From Gnetum montanum (lineage: Eukaryota > Streptophyta > Gnetopsida > Gnetales > Gnetaceae): DNA of 64,000 nucleotides. The first letter of the stretch is position 1, and every line of letters starts with the position of its first letter. Positions 23,205-34,287 of this stretch are shown here, piece by piece. The notes beneath the pieces are model-generated. The model made no database searches, was not told the DNA's origin, and was given only the letters and a program-made list of their open reading frames with translations. The position numbers and the translations under genes were made by a program. Where the stretch lies: the NCBI GenBank assembly GCA_015680685.1, contig MNCI01004604.1, forward strand, positions 67,928 through 131,927, given 5' to 3'.

Positions 23205-23850
23205 AATGTACTGAGTGCAACGGACAACGTATACGCTTCAATGACCAGTGTATAATGATAGCGTATACAACGTATAGATGTAGAGCGTATTGGGTTAGCG
23301 TAGATGAGTCTACGACGTAAAGAGAATAGCGTATACGCTGAGCAGCGTATACAACGTAAACATGAGGCGTAAACAGGGTTATGGTGTACAGAGTGTAGCG
23401 TGTACAAACGGCAGCGTAAACGGGTTCACAACGTAAGATGTTCAACATAAAATTGGCGGTGGCATATATGTCAGGAGCGTAAACAGGTTTTATGTGCAGC
23501 GTAGGCAGAGTTTGCAGTGTAAAGTGGGCAGCGTGTGTTAGCAGCGTAAACAACGTTATGTTGTGTGCAACGTAAATCGTGTGGCGTATATGTGGCAGCG
23601 TAGACGCTGGGAGTTCTGTGGACAGAGTCAGCGTATGGTTGATAGCGTAGATGCTGGAAGACTTGCAGATGGTAAGTTTTAAATAGGACAGCATAGATGC
23701 TGATCAGCGTAGACGTTGGATAGTTTACAGGTGAGGTTTTAGATTGCACAACGTAAATGCAGGGAGGGTTTCAGAGGGAATCGACGTATGGCCGGCAGCA
23801 TAAACGCTTAACAACGTAAATATTGGGAAGTTTGCAAGTAAGGTTTTAGA
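23205..23850. repeat. GCGTAAAC / GCGTATACGC repeats in the gag leader of element 1
   Basis: The 5' leader between PBS and gag ATG holds dozens of AGCGTAAACAG, GCGTAGACGCTGG and GCGTATACGCTGAG units. Apparent small open frames rich in RIRC, VYAA and AYTL on the minus strand come from this repeat and are not genes. Confidence 0.8.
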
Positions 23851-23854
23851 CAGA

Positions 23855-23874
23855 GGTCCTCATTCTAGCGCTAA
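23855..23874 (-). promoter_or_regulatory. Primer binding site of element 1
   Basis: On the element strand TAGCGCTAGAATGAGGACC lies four bases inside the 5' LTR. Element 2 has TAGTGCTAGAAGGAGGACC and element C has TGGTGCTAGAAGAAGGGCC at the equivalent place. The shared form YRGYGCTAGAAKRAGGRCC suggests a tRNA primer that I could not identify. The TGG expected opposite the tRNA CCA end survives only in element C. Confidence 0.65.
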
Positions 23875-24465
23875 TTTCTGTACCGCCCGAAATCATCGGT
23901 CTCCGGCTAGAAGGAAACAGAGACCGTGGGATCATAGGATGCGCACAGAAGACCCTACCTTCGCTTGAGGATGAGCTGGAATGAACGAAGGCAGAGTACC
24001 TTGGGTGGTCCACACTTGGATCAGACAAGGATTTCCCCGAACGTACACCGAAGTGCTATACGCTGGGTTATACATAAATGGTGTAACGGGTGTAAATTAG
24101 AGCGTAAACAGCGTAATTGGTGCGAATAGAGCGTAAACGTAAATGAGCGTAAATAGAATACATACAATAATTAATGCAAACTATAAACGATTTTGGGAAG
24201 AAAATGTAACAATGACATTACAGAATGAAAGTACAATGCATCGGTCTAACGCAGTTGTGACTGGAACACAAGGCGAACGAAAAGCCCCAGTGGATGCAAG
24301 GATGATTGTGGCTGGTTCACACTGTAGGCACAATGTAGAGGCTGTATGCTCAGCGTACAGGGTTGTCCAGCATAAAAGGTTTTGTGCTATGGTTCGCAGC
24401 GTCTCTGCTCTCTAGTGTGCTCTAGAAATTTTTCCAACTGACCTGGATCTAGTGCAAAAATTGGG

Positions 24466-24473
24466 CTTTTATA
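24466..24473 (-). promoter_or_regulatory. TATA-box candidate in the 5' LTR of element 1
   Basis: TATAAAAG on the minus strand about 800 bases after the U3 start, with CCTG before it and CCC after it. It would give element transcripts starting near 24435. Predicted from sequence only. Confidence 0.5.
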
Positions 24474-24569
24474 CAGGGTTTTGATGCTAGACTCGGGTTG
24501 GGAGACACGTGGCGCGTTGACTGGGTTCAAAAGCATAAAATTTACAAGTGTACAATATGTTACATTTGC

Positions 24570-25135
24570 TGGGCGTATACACTGGAGGTGCTGGGCGTAT
24601 GCGAACTTGGGCATAGATGTCGTGGACGCTGGCGTATACGTTGGGCATATACGCTGGTGGATGCTGGGCGTATACACTAGTGTGCTGGGCATATATGCTA
24701 GGGCGTATACACTGATGTGCTGGGTGTATACGCTGGGGCGTATATGTCGTGGATGCTAGCGTATACGCTGGGGCGTATATGTCGTGGATGCTGGCGTATA
24801 CACTGGGCGTATATGCCGGGCGTATATGCTGGTGTGCTGGGCGTATACGTTGGTGTGCTAGGCGTATATGCTGGGGCATATACGCTGATGGTTGCTGCCT
24901 TGTGCCAATTCTTGCTCTGCAGTGCTGTTTCCATGCCGTCTCCGGGGATTTCATTGCTGGGCGTATGCATCTGTTGTACCTGCTGAGCGTACATGTGAGG
25001 CGTGTATGCTGGGCGTGTACGCTGGACGTTTACGCTGGGTGTATACGGTGTGAACTTGAGCGTACACGCTGGGCGTATACGTTGAGAATTTGAGCGTATA
25101 CGCTGGGAATGTACACTTGGGCGTATACATTGAGA
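24570..25135. repeat. GCGTATACGC palindromic repeat cluster in the 5' LTR of element 1
   Basis: More units than in the 3' LTR, with GTGCTGGGCGTATACGCTGG as the commonest form. The cluster occupies much of U3, upstream of the TATA candidate on the element strand. Confidence 0.8.
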
Positions 25136-25273
25136 TTGCATACTTAGTGAAAATTAAGCATCTAATCTCCGAATTTACCATGTTTAGTATCCGATGTAGC
25201 CATGGTTGTCTGTGGGTCCGAGGGACCTGTTTCTTGTTGGAGAAGTACTAGGCTCGAAATTTTGTGGTGTTTA

Positions 25274-25278
25274 GAAGG
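25274..25278. repeat. Target site duplication of element 1, right copy
   Basis: GAAGG, identical to 6731-6735. Confidence 0.85.
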
Positions 25279-26773
25279 GAACCTCCTATCTTGATGAGCT
25301 TCCCATGTCATGATTATATTCAGATTTTTTAGGTAACTCTAGGAAACCATGGGGGTGGGGGAGATAGGGATCCTCCTAAAGAATTTTTTCTTGGAATCAA
25401 ATATGTGATTGGCTTTTCATGCAAGCCAACAATGCACCACATCTTAAGAATAAACCCACAGTTCTTGTAAATCATTTTTGATTCTAGGAAAATGGCATCA
25501 CAACCTAGATAGATACCCTATCTATTTTTGTAAACATTGTTGATTCTTTAGGAGGTGCCATTGAACCTTGGTTACTTTAGGATGATGCATGCATTGTTGA
25601 TGAGGATCATTCCACTAGGGATTAGAACACCTATATCTTGAATATTATTACATTCCAAGAGAGCATCCTTTGTCCCTAGAACTCATTTGTCCACCCACCT
25701 TGTACCAAAAGAATCACATGAAATGGCTCTCAATGCACAAGATGATTATAGAAACTAATCATAAGATAAGAAAGGCCAACACTTTTTGTAACATTCATAG
25801 GAACTAGAGAGGGGCATCAGAGAATCTCAAAATAACACATTGAAATAGCTAATCGCACATCCATTAATAGGGGGATTGCACAGTTGTAATGATAACATTG
25901 AAATTTTGAGATCTCTTGGGAACTTGCATAGGGACCACCACAGAGGCATGACCCTCCAGAAGATCCAACAATGCCATGGACATGTGCAAGGAAACCAACT
26001 GAAATGCAAAGAAAGCATCTTACATAGTGAAAATATTCAAGGCATAGCATCCACCCAACCTTGATGGTAGGGTAATGAAAAGCATGACCCCTATTGACTA
26101 ACCCCTATGAGATGCCAATTTCAATGGATGGAATCTAGACAAGTGACTAGGAAGTAGAATAAAAAAGAGACATATGAAAGAATGCTCTTGAAGAAGAGGA
26201 GGAGGAAAACAAAGAAGAGCTAATCATGAGTCTTGATGATAAAGGGCTGAATCTCAATGGATTTTGGTAGCAAGGCTACTTTGCCACTTACAATAAACCA
26301 TCATGTATTTAAGCCATCTATAAAGGGTTCTTCTCACTAACCACTCAAAATGGAACTACATGGCCCCCAGTGCCTGAATGTGTAGGTGGGGAAAGGCAGT
26401 ACCATTGACACATGCCAATGAGAGTAGTAAAGCCACCCCTATCGTGGGTCACATAGTAGCTAACAAGGAAAGAGCACTACCTCTAGCATGGATTCTAATT
26501 TAGAGGCATTTAGTCATAATCTGACACATAGAAACTTCACATAATTTGCTTTTCAACCAAACATGATGACTAACTACTATCACGATATGCATCATTATTA
26601 GGGTAAAACTAACCTATCTCATGGTGGTCTAAACCTAGCTCATGTTCCCTATTAGTGCATGAACAATCCAACACTTGATGAATTCTACATCACAGTGATA
26701 GGAAGAGCTAACATAGAAGGATCAAAAAGCAACATCGCTATGAATGCTTGACTACCACAATCCAGTTATCCCT
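25279..26773. other. Unrecognised sequence between elements 1 and 2
   Basis: AT-rich DNA with no recognisable gene, RNA or transposon domain. The open frames at 25827-26064 on both strands are short and have no motif I recognise. The left end repeats the segment seen before element 1 (CATGATNATATTCANATTTT). It may be old decayed repeat DNA. Confidence 0.5.
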
Positions 26774-26778
26774 GTGGT
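26774..26778. repeat. Target site duplication of element 2, left copy
   Basis: GTGGT stands before the LTR start TGTAATGATGG, and GTGGT recurs after the right LTR at 44821-44825. Confidence 0.85.
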
Positions 26779-27476
26779 TGTAATGATGGAGAACGTTGGT
26801 TGCTGGAAATAATGAATGAAAGTCTGTGTACATAGTTCCAACCTCGGATCCGTGTGAGAGTCATGCTGGAGAAAATGAATCCAAGGTGCCCTGAATGGCC
26901 TTGTTGATCATACAGGGACTTACTTAATCAGTAAAATTTTTATGATAATTGGATGGCAGAGTGACAATTTTTGTGCAAAGATATAATATCGTTAATCTTG
27001 AAAGTAATTGAGAATGATGTAAATAAATTTGAAGTGATTGTAAGATGTGTATAGGTAAGACATTGGAGATCAGATTTATAAAGAGTGTAACCCCAAGATC
27101 TAGGATCTAACTTATGAACAAAAAACCTTGACTACAATGATTACAGGTGGGCTTCGATTTAGAGGAAGCATATGCTAACAACAAGAAAGCTATTTAAAGA
27201 TGAAACAAGCAAAGGTCGATCTACCTTGTTCTAGTGGATCCAGGTACAACAAGGTCAGACCTGAAGCAGAATGTCCATCAACCAGCTATTTCTAACCAAA
27301 GGTTCTTGCCAACTGTCTTCAATATTCTTGCACTTACTAATCCTCTTTGTTCTCTTGTCAATCCTTACTAAAAGTTATCAACAATTTTCAATGGAAGGAA
27401 AAATTGCTCACAGAGAAAATTTGTCAAATCTTAGGAGAAATGTTTGCCCACCCCTTTTGATCTTTGTTAACCAGAG

Positions 27477-27484
27477 TATTTATA
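27477..27484 (-). promoter_or_regulatory. TATA-box candidate in the 3' LTR of element 2
   Basis: TATAAATA on the minus strand. The same octamer is found in the partner LTR (43878-43885), element B (46792-46799), element C (49406-49413, plus strand) and element 3 (52146-52153). Confidence 0.55.
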
Positions 27485-27579
27485 AGATTAGGGTCAGGAG
27501 AAAAACGTGGTTTAGATGATGCGTGTCCTGAACCTACAAAATTCCATTGACTTGATGTGTTTATTGTTGAAGCTTGTGG

Positions 27580-28165
27580 TGCCATGCTGTATTACGCTCT
27601 GAAGCGTAATGCATCGTAAACCACTCTTGTTTGGAGTTTTGGCGACAAACTGTTCTTAGATTATGCTGCGATACGCTAAAAAGCGTATTGTAGCCTGTGA
27701 ACTATTGATATTTGAATTGTGTTGTCTTTGTCATAGCTTGTATTACATTACGTTATGCTAGATTACATTGCATCATTCTAGATTACGCTGCATCATGCTA
27801 GGTTATGCTACATCCTGCTAGATTATGCTGCATGATACCAGATTACGCTTCATAGCAAAATTCAGTGTAAAATAGCAAACCTACAAAAAATTGAAGTGTT
27901 GTCACTACGTTTCCTCTATTTCTGATCAATCCTTCTAGGGTTTATTACACCACGATGCGTAATGCAGTGTAATAGGCTCTCCTTAACCGAGAAAGAAAAC
28001 TTGCTGAAATGCGTGGCATGCTACAGATTATTGGCTAAACCTTAAGATTTTTGCTAGGTCGTCGAAGTCTTGAATATTTTCCATCTTTGATGTTGTGGTG
28101 GACTGCCTTCTGACATTACACTGCATCATGCGACTTTACGCCATGTTGCATAATGCAGCGTAATA
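27580..28165. repeat. ATTACGCTGCAT palindromic repeats in the 3' LTR of element 2
   Basis: Repeated short units such as GATTACGCTGCATCATGCTA, plus fold-back pairs such as TACGCTCTGAAGCGTA and TACGCTAAAAAGCGTA. They sit in the same part of the LTR as the GCGTATACGC cluster of element 1 but have a different sequence. Confidence 0.7.
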
Positions 28166-28391
28166 TGCTAATGGTTAAGATTTTTGAAACATAGAAAACT
28201 TGCAAAGTTGAAGGCTTGCCGCTGTGCACCCATCGCCTTGTTCTATCTTCTGAAATTTATTTGTGCTATGCTATGCAGCATGGCAGATAGACCTTTAACC
28301 CAAAAGGGAACTTGCTATGCCACACCTTGTCACGACTCCTTGCCTGAATCTCTAGATTTTGCTAAACAGTTGAGGCCTCAAAATTTTCATG

Positions 28392-28465
28392 GTGTTTCAA
28401 TGCCCCCTCTTTGTTGACATTTAGAGGGCTTGCTCAAAAGATGTCGACAAAAAATATGAAACACC
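28392..28465 (-). promoter_or_regulatory. Polypurine tract and hairpin at the 3' LTR border of element 2
   Basis: On the element strand AAAGAGGGGGCAT precedes the LTR start TGAAACACC. TTTGTTGACATTT (28412-28424) pairs with AAGATGTCGACAAA, and the outer GGTGTTTCA (28392-28400) pairs with TGAAACACC at 28457-28465. The stem centre differs from element 1 but stays complementary. Confidence 0.8.
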
Positions 28466-29624
28466 AGAGAGGTAAAGAAACCAACAACATCTGTCGGAGA
28501 TTGCTCAAATGTCACTCTATCAAACCTGGAAGTGCAAAGGCATGGGAGGAAAGAAAGCATAGAAAGGATTTTACAGAAGTGAGAAGAGGGAGGTTTGGGA
28601 AAGACTCAAGCATGTGAACATGAAATTTCTTGAACAAGTCATTACATCCTTCCACAAATGTATTTGCGAGAGGTTACACCGACATCCTGTATATGAAGGG
28701 CTTACGCGGATGAGTTGTGTTATGCCCGCATGGCCTGGATGAGTTGTTTTACATCCATTTTGCCAAGCTTTACCCCTTTTTTTTTGAATTACATTCCACT
28801 AGGCGAGTTGCATTACGCTAGTTCATGGACATGATGATGCGAAAGAATTTGATTGAATGTTCAAACTTTGTACAAGCAAAGAAGAGGGTAAAGGTGGTTG
28901 TGAGGACAAGGGAAGGGGAAAGCGAAGTAAGGTGTCTGATGGAAAGAGAGGTAGGGTTTGCACTCCTAAGTAGCCAGGCTAATCTGAGTAGCCACTTCAG
29001 AATGCCGTGATGCTTCACCTTCTAATGAATGCATTCTCGATCAACGCTGTCGTAACAAGTAACTTGCAAAACATAACAGAGAGCAGAGTGCAAAAGCAAT
29101 TGCCCTAATCACTAAGGAGGGAGGTTGTTGAAACAAACACCGTCCGAAGCCAAAAGGAGAGTGTAGGCCATGAAAAAGGGACCATAGCAAGGGGCAAGGG
29201 TCCCAATGTTGATGCCACCATTCATGAAGTTGCCGTTGACAGCCAAATTCATCTTGCTCAAATGACTGGGCAAAGAACCAGTTAGATGAATCTGCTAAGC
29301 CGGAGTCTGGTGACAGTGATGGATGGAGGCCGCTAAGACTATGGATGACTACAGTTTCTTTGGGGCGCCAAGCAGTGAAGTTGATCCTAGGAGTTGCAAC
29401 TACAGAGTGGCTATCATAGCAACATCTCTGAGGGGTTAGTAGTATGCCTTTTGGCATGTCCGAGGAATCAGTAGGATGCCAGTGGGGTAGCGGCGTTGCG
29501 TTTGCTCCAACACCTTACCCGTTCCATCTAGTAGGGATGCAGTACAAGAGTGACAACACTCATTTGGTTCATGGATTGCCTATTGAAGGATTCCAGTTTT
29601 GGATCTTGGTTGACCATTGTTGCT
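28466..29624. other. Region between PPT hairpin and minisatellite of element 2
   Basis: No recognised domain. It includes a 138-codon open frame on the minus strand (29041-29457) and a 60-codon frame on the plus strand (29444-29626). Neither shows a known motif or is kept open in element 3, so both are weak candidates. The AAACATAACAGAGAGCAGAG stretch at 29070-29090 has a counterpart in element 3 at about 53536. Confidence 0.45.
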
Positions 29625-30235
29625 AGTTTTAAGTCTTAGCAGACGGTGGTCCTGGTTTAACATCTGGGCAAACTGAAACTTGCTAGTTTTACATCATAGC
29701 GAACGGTGGAAAAGCTAGTTTATGGTCCTAGCAGACCGTGCTATGGGTGTCAGTTTTATGTTGTGACCTAGGGACAAGTCTATGCTGGTTTAGCATCCCA
29801 ACAGACATATGCTTACCTTGCCAGTTTCACGTCATGGCGAACGATCGAAAACTTTGCCAGTTTAGCGTCTTGGTGGACGTGTGTAAGAAATGCCAATTTT
29901 ACGTTGTAGCGGACATGTACAACTTTGCTAGTTTTATATTGTAGTGGATGTGTATAACTTTGCCAATTTTACGTCGTAGTAGACATGTACAACTTTTCCA
30001 GTTTTACATCGTAGCAGACATGTACAACTTTGCCAGTTTTACATCATAGCGGACATGTGCAACTTTGCCAGTTTTACGTCATAGCAAATGTGTACAACTT
30101 TGCTAGTTTTACATCATAGTGGATGTGTACAACTTTGCCAGTTTTACATCATAGCGGACATGTACAAGTTTTCCAGTTTTACGTCATAGTGGATGTTTAC
30201 AGCTTTGCCAGTTTTACGTTGTAGCGGATGTTTGT
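29625..30235. repeat. Minisatellite at the pol / 3' end border of element 2
   Basis: A regular array with units of about 36 bp: TTGCCAGTTTTACGTCATAG then CGGACATGTACAACT. More than a dozen units are seen, most regular between 29890 and 30230. The core GTCATAGCGGAC is a GTC...GAC inverted repeat. Confidence 0.92.
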
Positions 30236-30262
30236 TACCTTGCGTTTGAGCCAAGTTGATCT

Positions 30263-33200
30263 TTAGATGTAGTACCACTTCAAATACAAATGATTCACTG
30301 GATTTGGTAGCTCGTTTCCATCGATACCTACTAACTTGAATGCTCCATTGCTGTATGCGTCGATGACCAGGAAAGGGCCTTCCCAGTTTGCAGATAATTT
30401 GCCTACTGGTTAATGAATGGCCTTGAGAACTAAGTCTCCTTTCTTGATAGGTCATTGATGTAGATTGTGCCAATGCTTCTATCTCTGTTTGTCCTAATAT
30501 CTTTCGATGGTGTCAAGCGTCTGGATGCACTTCTCCTCTACTGAGTCTAAATCCATGATTCTAGACTCATTGTGTTGAGTCTCATTTATAACTATGGAGA
30601 GGACCATCCACAATGAGGGAACTTGTAATTCCAAGGGCAACACTGCTTCGGATCCATAGACTAGGCTGTAGGGCGTCCTGTCCATAGCTATTCTGCACGT
30701 CGTATGATACACCCATAGCACATAGAGGATTTTTTCATGCCATCATTTTTTTGTTGCTGAGCATCTTCTTAAGTGGATTGATAATTACCTTGTTTTTTGC
30801 TTCTGCTTGATCATTTTCTTAGAGGTAATAGGGTGAAGAAAAAGATTTCTTGATACCAAGATTATCGCAAAAAGATTTGGTTTCTGTACTACTAAATTGT
30901 GGCCTGTTGTCAGTCACAATAGTCATAGGGAGTCCAAATCTGGTTACTATATTGTCTAAGATGAAATGGCAAACCTGTTGAGATGTAATCTTCCATAGAG
31001 GGATAGCCTCAACCCACGTTGTGAAATACTCAGTGGTGGTGATAATGAATCTATGTCTTGTGGAAGATTTAGGCGCGATGGGACCTATGATATCTAGTCC
31101 CCATTGTTGGAATGGCCAAGTAATCTGTGTAGTGTGTAACACGGTTGGTGACACATGTATTAAGTTCACGTAATGTTGGCACATGTCACATGTTTTAACT
31201 TTGGTAAGGCAATCTCTTTTCATGTATGGCCAATAGTACCCTAAGAGTTTGATTTTAGTGGCCATGGCTCGCGGGGCTATGTGTCCTCCACATAGCCCCT
31301 TGTGGACTTCGCTACCTATTCGTTGTGCTTGATCATTATTAACGTAGGTTAGCAATACCCCATCAAAAGAGCGTCTACAGAGAGTACTATCTTCGATGAT
31401 GATGTATTGCCTAGCATGCTTGCGCACTACATCTTTTTGTGCATGTGTTAGCTCATGTGGTGGTTTGCCATGCAGAAGGTACGTCTTAATGTTGTCATAT
31501 CATTTTGGCATTCCTCCCATGTTTAATGAAGAGATTTACATAGCTTGAATGATAGGATCTATGCATTACATCATTAAGATGGGCCAAGTGGCAAACAAGT
31601 GTGGTGGCACGTTTATTGCTAGTATGGCTAGTGCATCGGCCACAACGTTTTCATTATGCGACACATGTTGGGCATCGATTGTCACAAATTGTTTCAGGAG
31701 ATCTTTAGCCATATTGTAGTAGGGCTATAGATGCATAGCTTTGTAGGCATATAATGCTATTATTTGATTGATGATGAGCATCAAGTCACCTCGGATTGCC
31801 AGGTGTTGAATGTTGAGTTCTCTGACTGTCAACAATTCTCTAAGGAGCCCCTCATACTCTGCCACATTATTCGTACAAGGGAAGGCCAAGCGTAAGCTAG
31901 TGGATGTACATCCTCAAGGGAAAGCATAATGACAGTAGCAGCACTGCCACCTCTAGTAGTTGAAGCTCTGTCAAAGTATAACATCGCTTTGAGGCCTGTT
32001 GATACAGGGCTTAAACTATGTACATGCTCATTCGGAAATTCTGGCTCTATCGTAGCTTGATCGTTAATAGGCGATGTCGCTAGCTGGTTAGCTATAGCCT
32101 GACCTTTGGTGGATGATTGGCCAACATAATGTAAGTAGAATTCGGCTATGATAACTTTCCAGTGAGCTATTCTACTACTCTCATACAAGCTGTTTGAGAT
32201 AGCTTGCAGAACATTATTTTTGCAAATTATGTTGACTTGACTATGGAAAAGATAATGCCTATATTTTTTGAGTGCAAAAACCAATGCCAAACAGTTACAC
32301 TNAAAATATAGGCATTATCTTTTCCATAGTCAAGTCAACATAATTTGCAAAAATAANAAAGTAACGTAGCTATAGACACGTCTGAGTTTGCTAGATAAAT
32401 GTAAAAAGGCTGATCCATTTGTGGCGGGAAAATCGTTGGTAAGTATTGCAACTCCTTTTTCAAGTTTTCAAATGCACACTGGCAGTTTTCGGTCAATTCA
32501 AAATGAACACCCTTCTTAAGGAGATGTTGCATGGGATGTAATTTATCTGTTAACTTCGAAATGAATGGCTTGATAAATTGTAGTCTGCCCTACAACCCAA
32601 GTAGTTCCTTAAGGTTTGTAGGTGGTGTTAAATCAATGATGGCTTTAACCTTGTCGGGGTCAACTCGGATGCCAGTCTTTGATACTACAAACCCCAACAT
32701 GTGTTTGGTTTTGACTCCAAATATGCATTTCTTTGGGTTGAGCCATAAGCCATGCTTAAGACATTGTTTAAGGACTAACTCTAGATCATCCAAATGATCT
32801 TTCAACTTTACAGACTTGACAGCTATGTCATCCACATAGTCGTTCAATCTCCTTAAGAGGTAGTCACTAAAGATGTATGTCATGGCTCATTGATATGTTG
32901 CTCCAGCGTTTTTTAGCCCGAAGGGCATCATAGTATAATAGAAAGTCCCCGAGGGCATCATAAATGTTGTGGTCAATTGATGTTCTAGATTAATACGAAT
33001 TTGATTATAACCTGAGAAACCATCCATAAAGGATAGAAGTGCATGACTAGCTATTGTATCAATTAGTTGGTTGATACTCGATAATGGAAAATTTTTCTTA
33101 ATTATGGCTTTGTTCGGATCCCAGAAGTCTATGTAGATGCGTATGCCTCCCATTTTCTTAGAGACAACTATGATGTTGGACACCTAGTCTGAGTAATCGA

Positions 33201-33696
33201 CTGCGCAAATGAAACTAGCCTGATACAGCTTAGTGATTTCATTACACACTGCTAGCGCAATCTCTGGCTTGATCTTTTGTGCCTTCTGTCTAATTGCTTT
33301 GTTGTGTGGGTCTAAAATTATGTTATGCTGTATTAATCTTGGGTCTAATCCTAGCATGTATTCATATGACCACGCAAATACAGTAGTATTTTTTTGGAGC
33401 ACTTGTGTTATGTAACTCTACGTCTATTGGTCTAAGAGGGAACTAACCTTAAGAGTTTTATTTTCGCCTTTGTGCATAACCACAAGGACCTCGCTGAGAG
33501 GGTCCTCGGTCACATCACCAGCTTCTAGGTTGAGCGTTCAGGCCAGATGTTCTGGCCAGTCTGGGGATATTTCTGATGTTGCTATGGTTGTGTCACAAAG
33601 GAAAAGGTTTGTTCCTATTAGTGTGTGATTGAGCTATCTAGTGATCTCCCCATATGAGCCTGTTAAGTCTAAGGGTGCGGATAAAGTTGCATCCAT
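30263..33696 (-). pseudogene. pol of element 2: RT, RNase H, archaeal-type RNase H, integrase (broken)
   Basis: Start MDATLSAPLDLTGSYGEI, 12 nt after an acceptor-like AG. RT spans about 33400-32590, with LLSFMDGFSGYNQIRINLE and YVDD at 32827-32838. RNase H is interrupted at about 32302-32357 by an N-flanked inverted patch. The RNase H tail is IAHWKVIIAEFYLHYVGQSS. The second RNase H starts near 31990 (AMLYFDRASTTRGGSAA). Integrase, at about 31430-30820, has HKGLCGGH with CDMCQ as zinc ligands, WGLDIIGP, and TDNRPQF where Gly has become Arg. The C-terminus has NWEGPFLV. The stop TAA follows HLYLKWYYI. It is interrupted by several stops. Confidence 0.9.
32213..32358. repeat. N-flanked inverted duplicate inside RNase H of element 2 (probable assembly artefact)
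   Basis: Bases 32303-32356, between two single Ns at 32302 and 32357, are the reverse complement of about 32219-32275 with essentially no differences. Real decayed repeats here differ by many bases, so a perfect inverted copy edged by Ns points to a wrongly closed gap. Confidence 0.8.
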
Positions 33697-33706
33697 TTGC
33701 GAATTG

Positions 33707-33722
33707 CCCTACAAAATCACCA
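33707..33722 (-). promoter_or_regulatory. Splice-acceptor-like site before pol of element 2
   Basis: GGTGATTTTGTAG on the minus strand is followed 12 nt later by the pol ATG. It is positioned as in elements 1 and 3. Confidence 0.6.
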
Positions 33723-33807
33723 AAATGAAAGTTGTTACATTGTTTTTCTGCCAATATGTTGAATGATAAAAGTTTGTTTCTCTTTGCATTAGAGTTGTAT
33801 ATTAGAG

Positions 33808-34035
33808 AAGCTTCTAGTTTAAGGTCTTAGTGGACCGTTACAAATACGCATAGCTTGTGAAAAGATAATGAGCCAGGCTTCCTAGATGCTAGCGTATGAA
33901 ATAAGATGAAAAATGCAATGTGGTGTGTATAGCGTGTTGAAATAATTGGATTTGAATTTTTGTACAGACTGTAGTTAATGTAGCCAAATTACGAGGTGAT
34001 AAGCTATGCATTTAGTTTAGGGTCATTTCGGACAA
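33808..34035. repeat. Remnant minisatellite units between antisense gene and pol of element 2
   Basis: Only two clear units are left: CTAGTTTAAGGTCTTAGTGG at 33811 and TTAGTTTAGGGTCATTTCGG at 34012. In elements 1 and 3 this border holds a full array. Confidence 0.65.
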
Positions 34036-34159
34036 CAATATACATGATATCTACGAAATTAATGCCCCGATCTTCGCATTTCATGTCATGCTAACACTAG
34101 CATTTTAGGAAAGTTCCACATTGATCGGGTAGAAAAAATTAGTTAGCTTCAAACATTTC

Positions 34160-34167
34160 TTTATAAA
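34160..34167 (+). promoter_or_regulatory. TATA-like box for the antisense gene of element 2
   Basis: TTTATAAA about 120 bases before the antisense gene ATG. Weak, by analogy with 13462-13469. Confidence 0.35.
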
Positions 34168-34287
34168 CCACCGGTTCATGCTCAGAATAGGCCATAGATA
34201 TCATGATTTTGAATCTAGCTATAGTAGAAAGGGAGCAGAAGCAAGGCGTGAACAGACGATTTTGCGAAAACTTGTTCAATCACAACT

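Larger units (their letters stand above)
6736..25273 (-). mobile_element. Element 1: complete Tat/Ogre-like Ty3-gypsy retrotransposon with an antisense gene
   Basis: This is an 18.5-kb LTR retrotransposon on the minus strand, bounded by two LTRs and a GAAGG target duplication. Along the element strand it holds the 5' LTR, PBS, a leader full of GCGTAAAC and GCGTATACGC repeats, gag-protease, a minisatellite, an opposite-strand spliced gene, another minisatellite, RT, RNase H, a second RNase H and integrase, a third minisatellite, a PPT hairpin and the 3' LTR. The two RNase H domains place it in the Tat/Ogre clade. Frames are broken by many stops, so this copy is dead. The antisense gene between protease and RT is the unusual feature. 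Confidence 0.92.
23879..25273 (-). repeat. 5' LTR of element 1
   Basis: It begins TGTACCGCCC and ends GTGTTTA on the plus strand; the left LTR ends GTGTTTCA, so one base was probably lost. It matches the 3' LTR through GGCTAGAAGGA, the CCTTGGGTGGTCC stretch, the TATA region and the GCGTATACGC cluster. Confidence 0.9.
26779..28400 (-). repeat. 3' LTR of element 2
   Basis: Starts TGTAATGATGG and ends TGGTGTTTCA on the plus strand. It matches 43180-44820 throughout. It holds ATTACGCTGCATCATGCT-type short repeats at 27580-27870 and 28110-28165. Confidence 0.9.

Noticed and set aside
25817-26064. Open frames on both strands between elements 1 and 2
   Set aside because: Short, overlapping on opposite strands and without any recognised motif.
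29041-29457. A 138-codon gene in the 3' region of element 2
   Set aside because: No motif, and the equivalent region of element 3 does not keep the frame.
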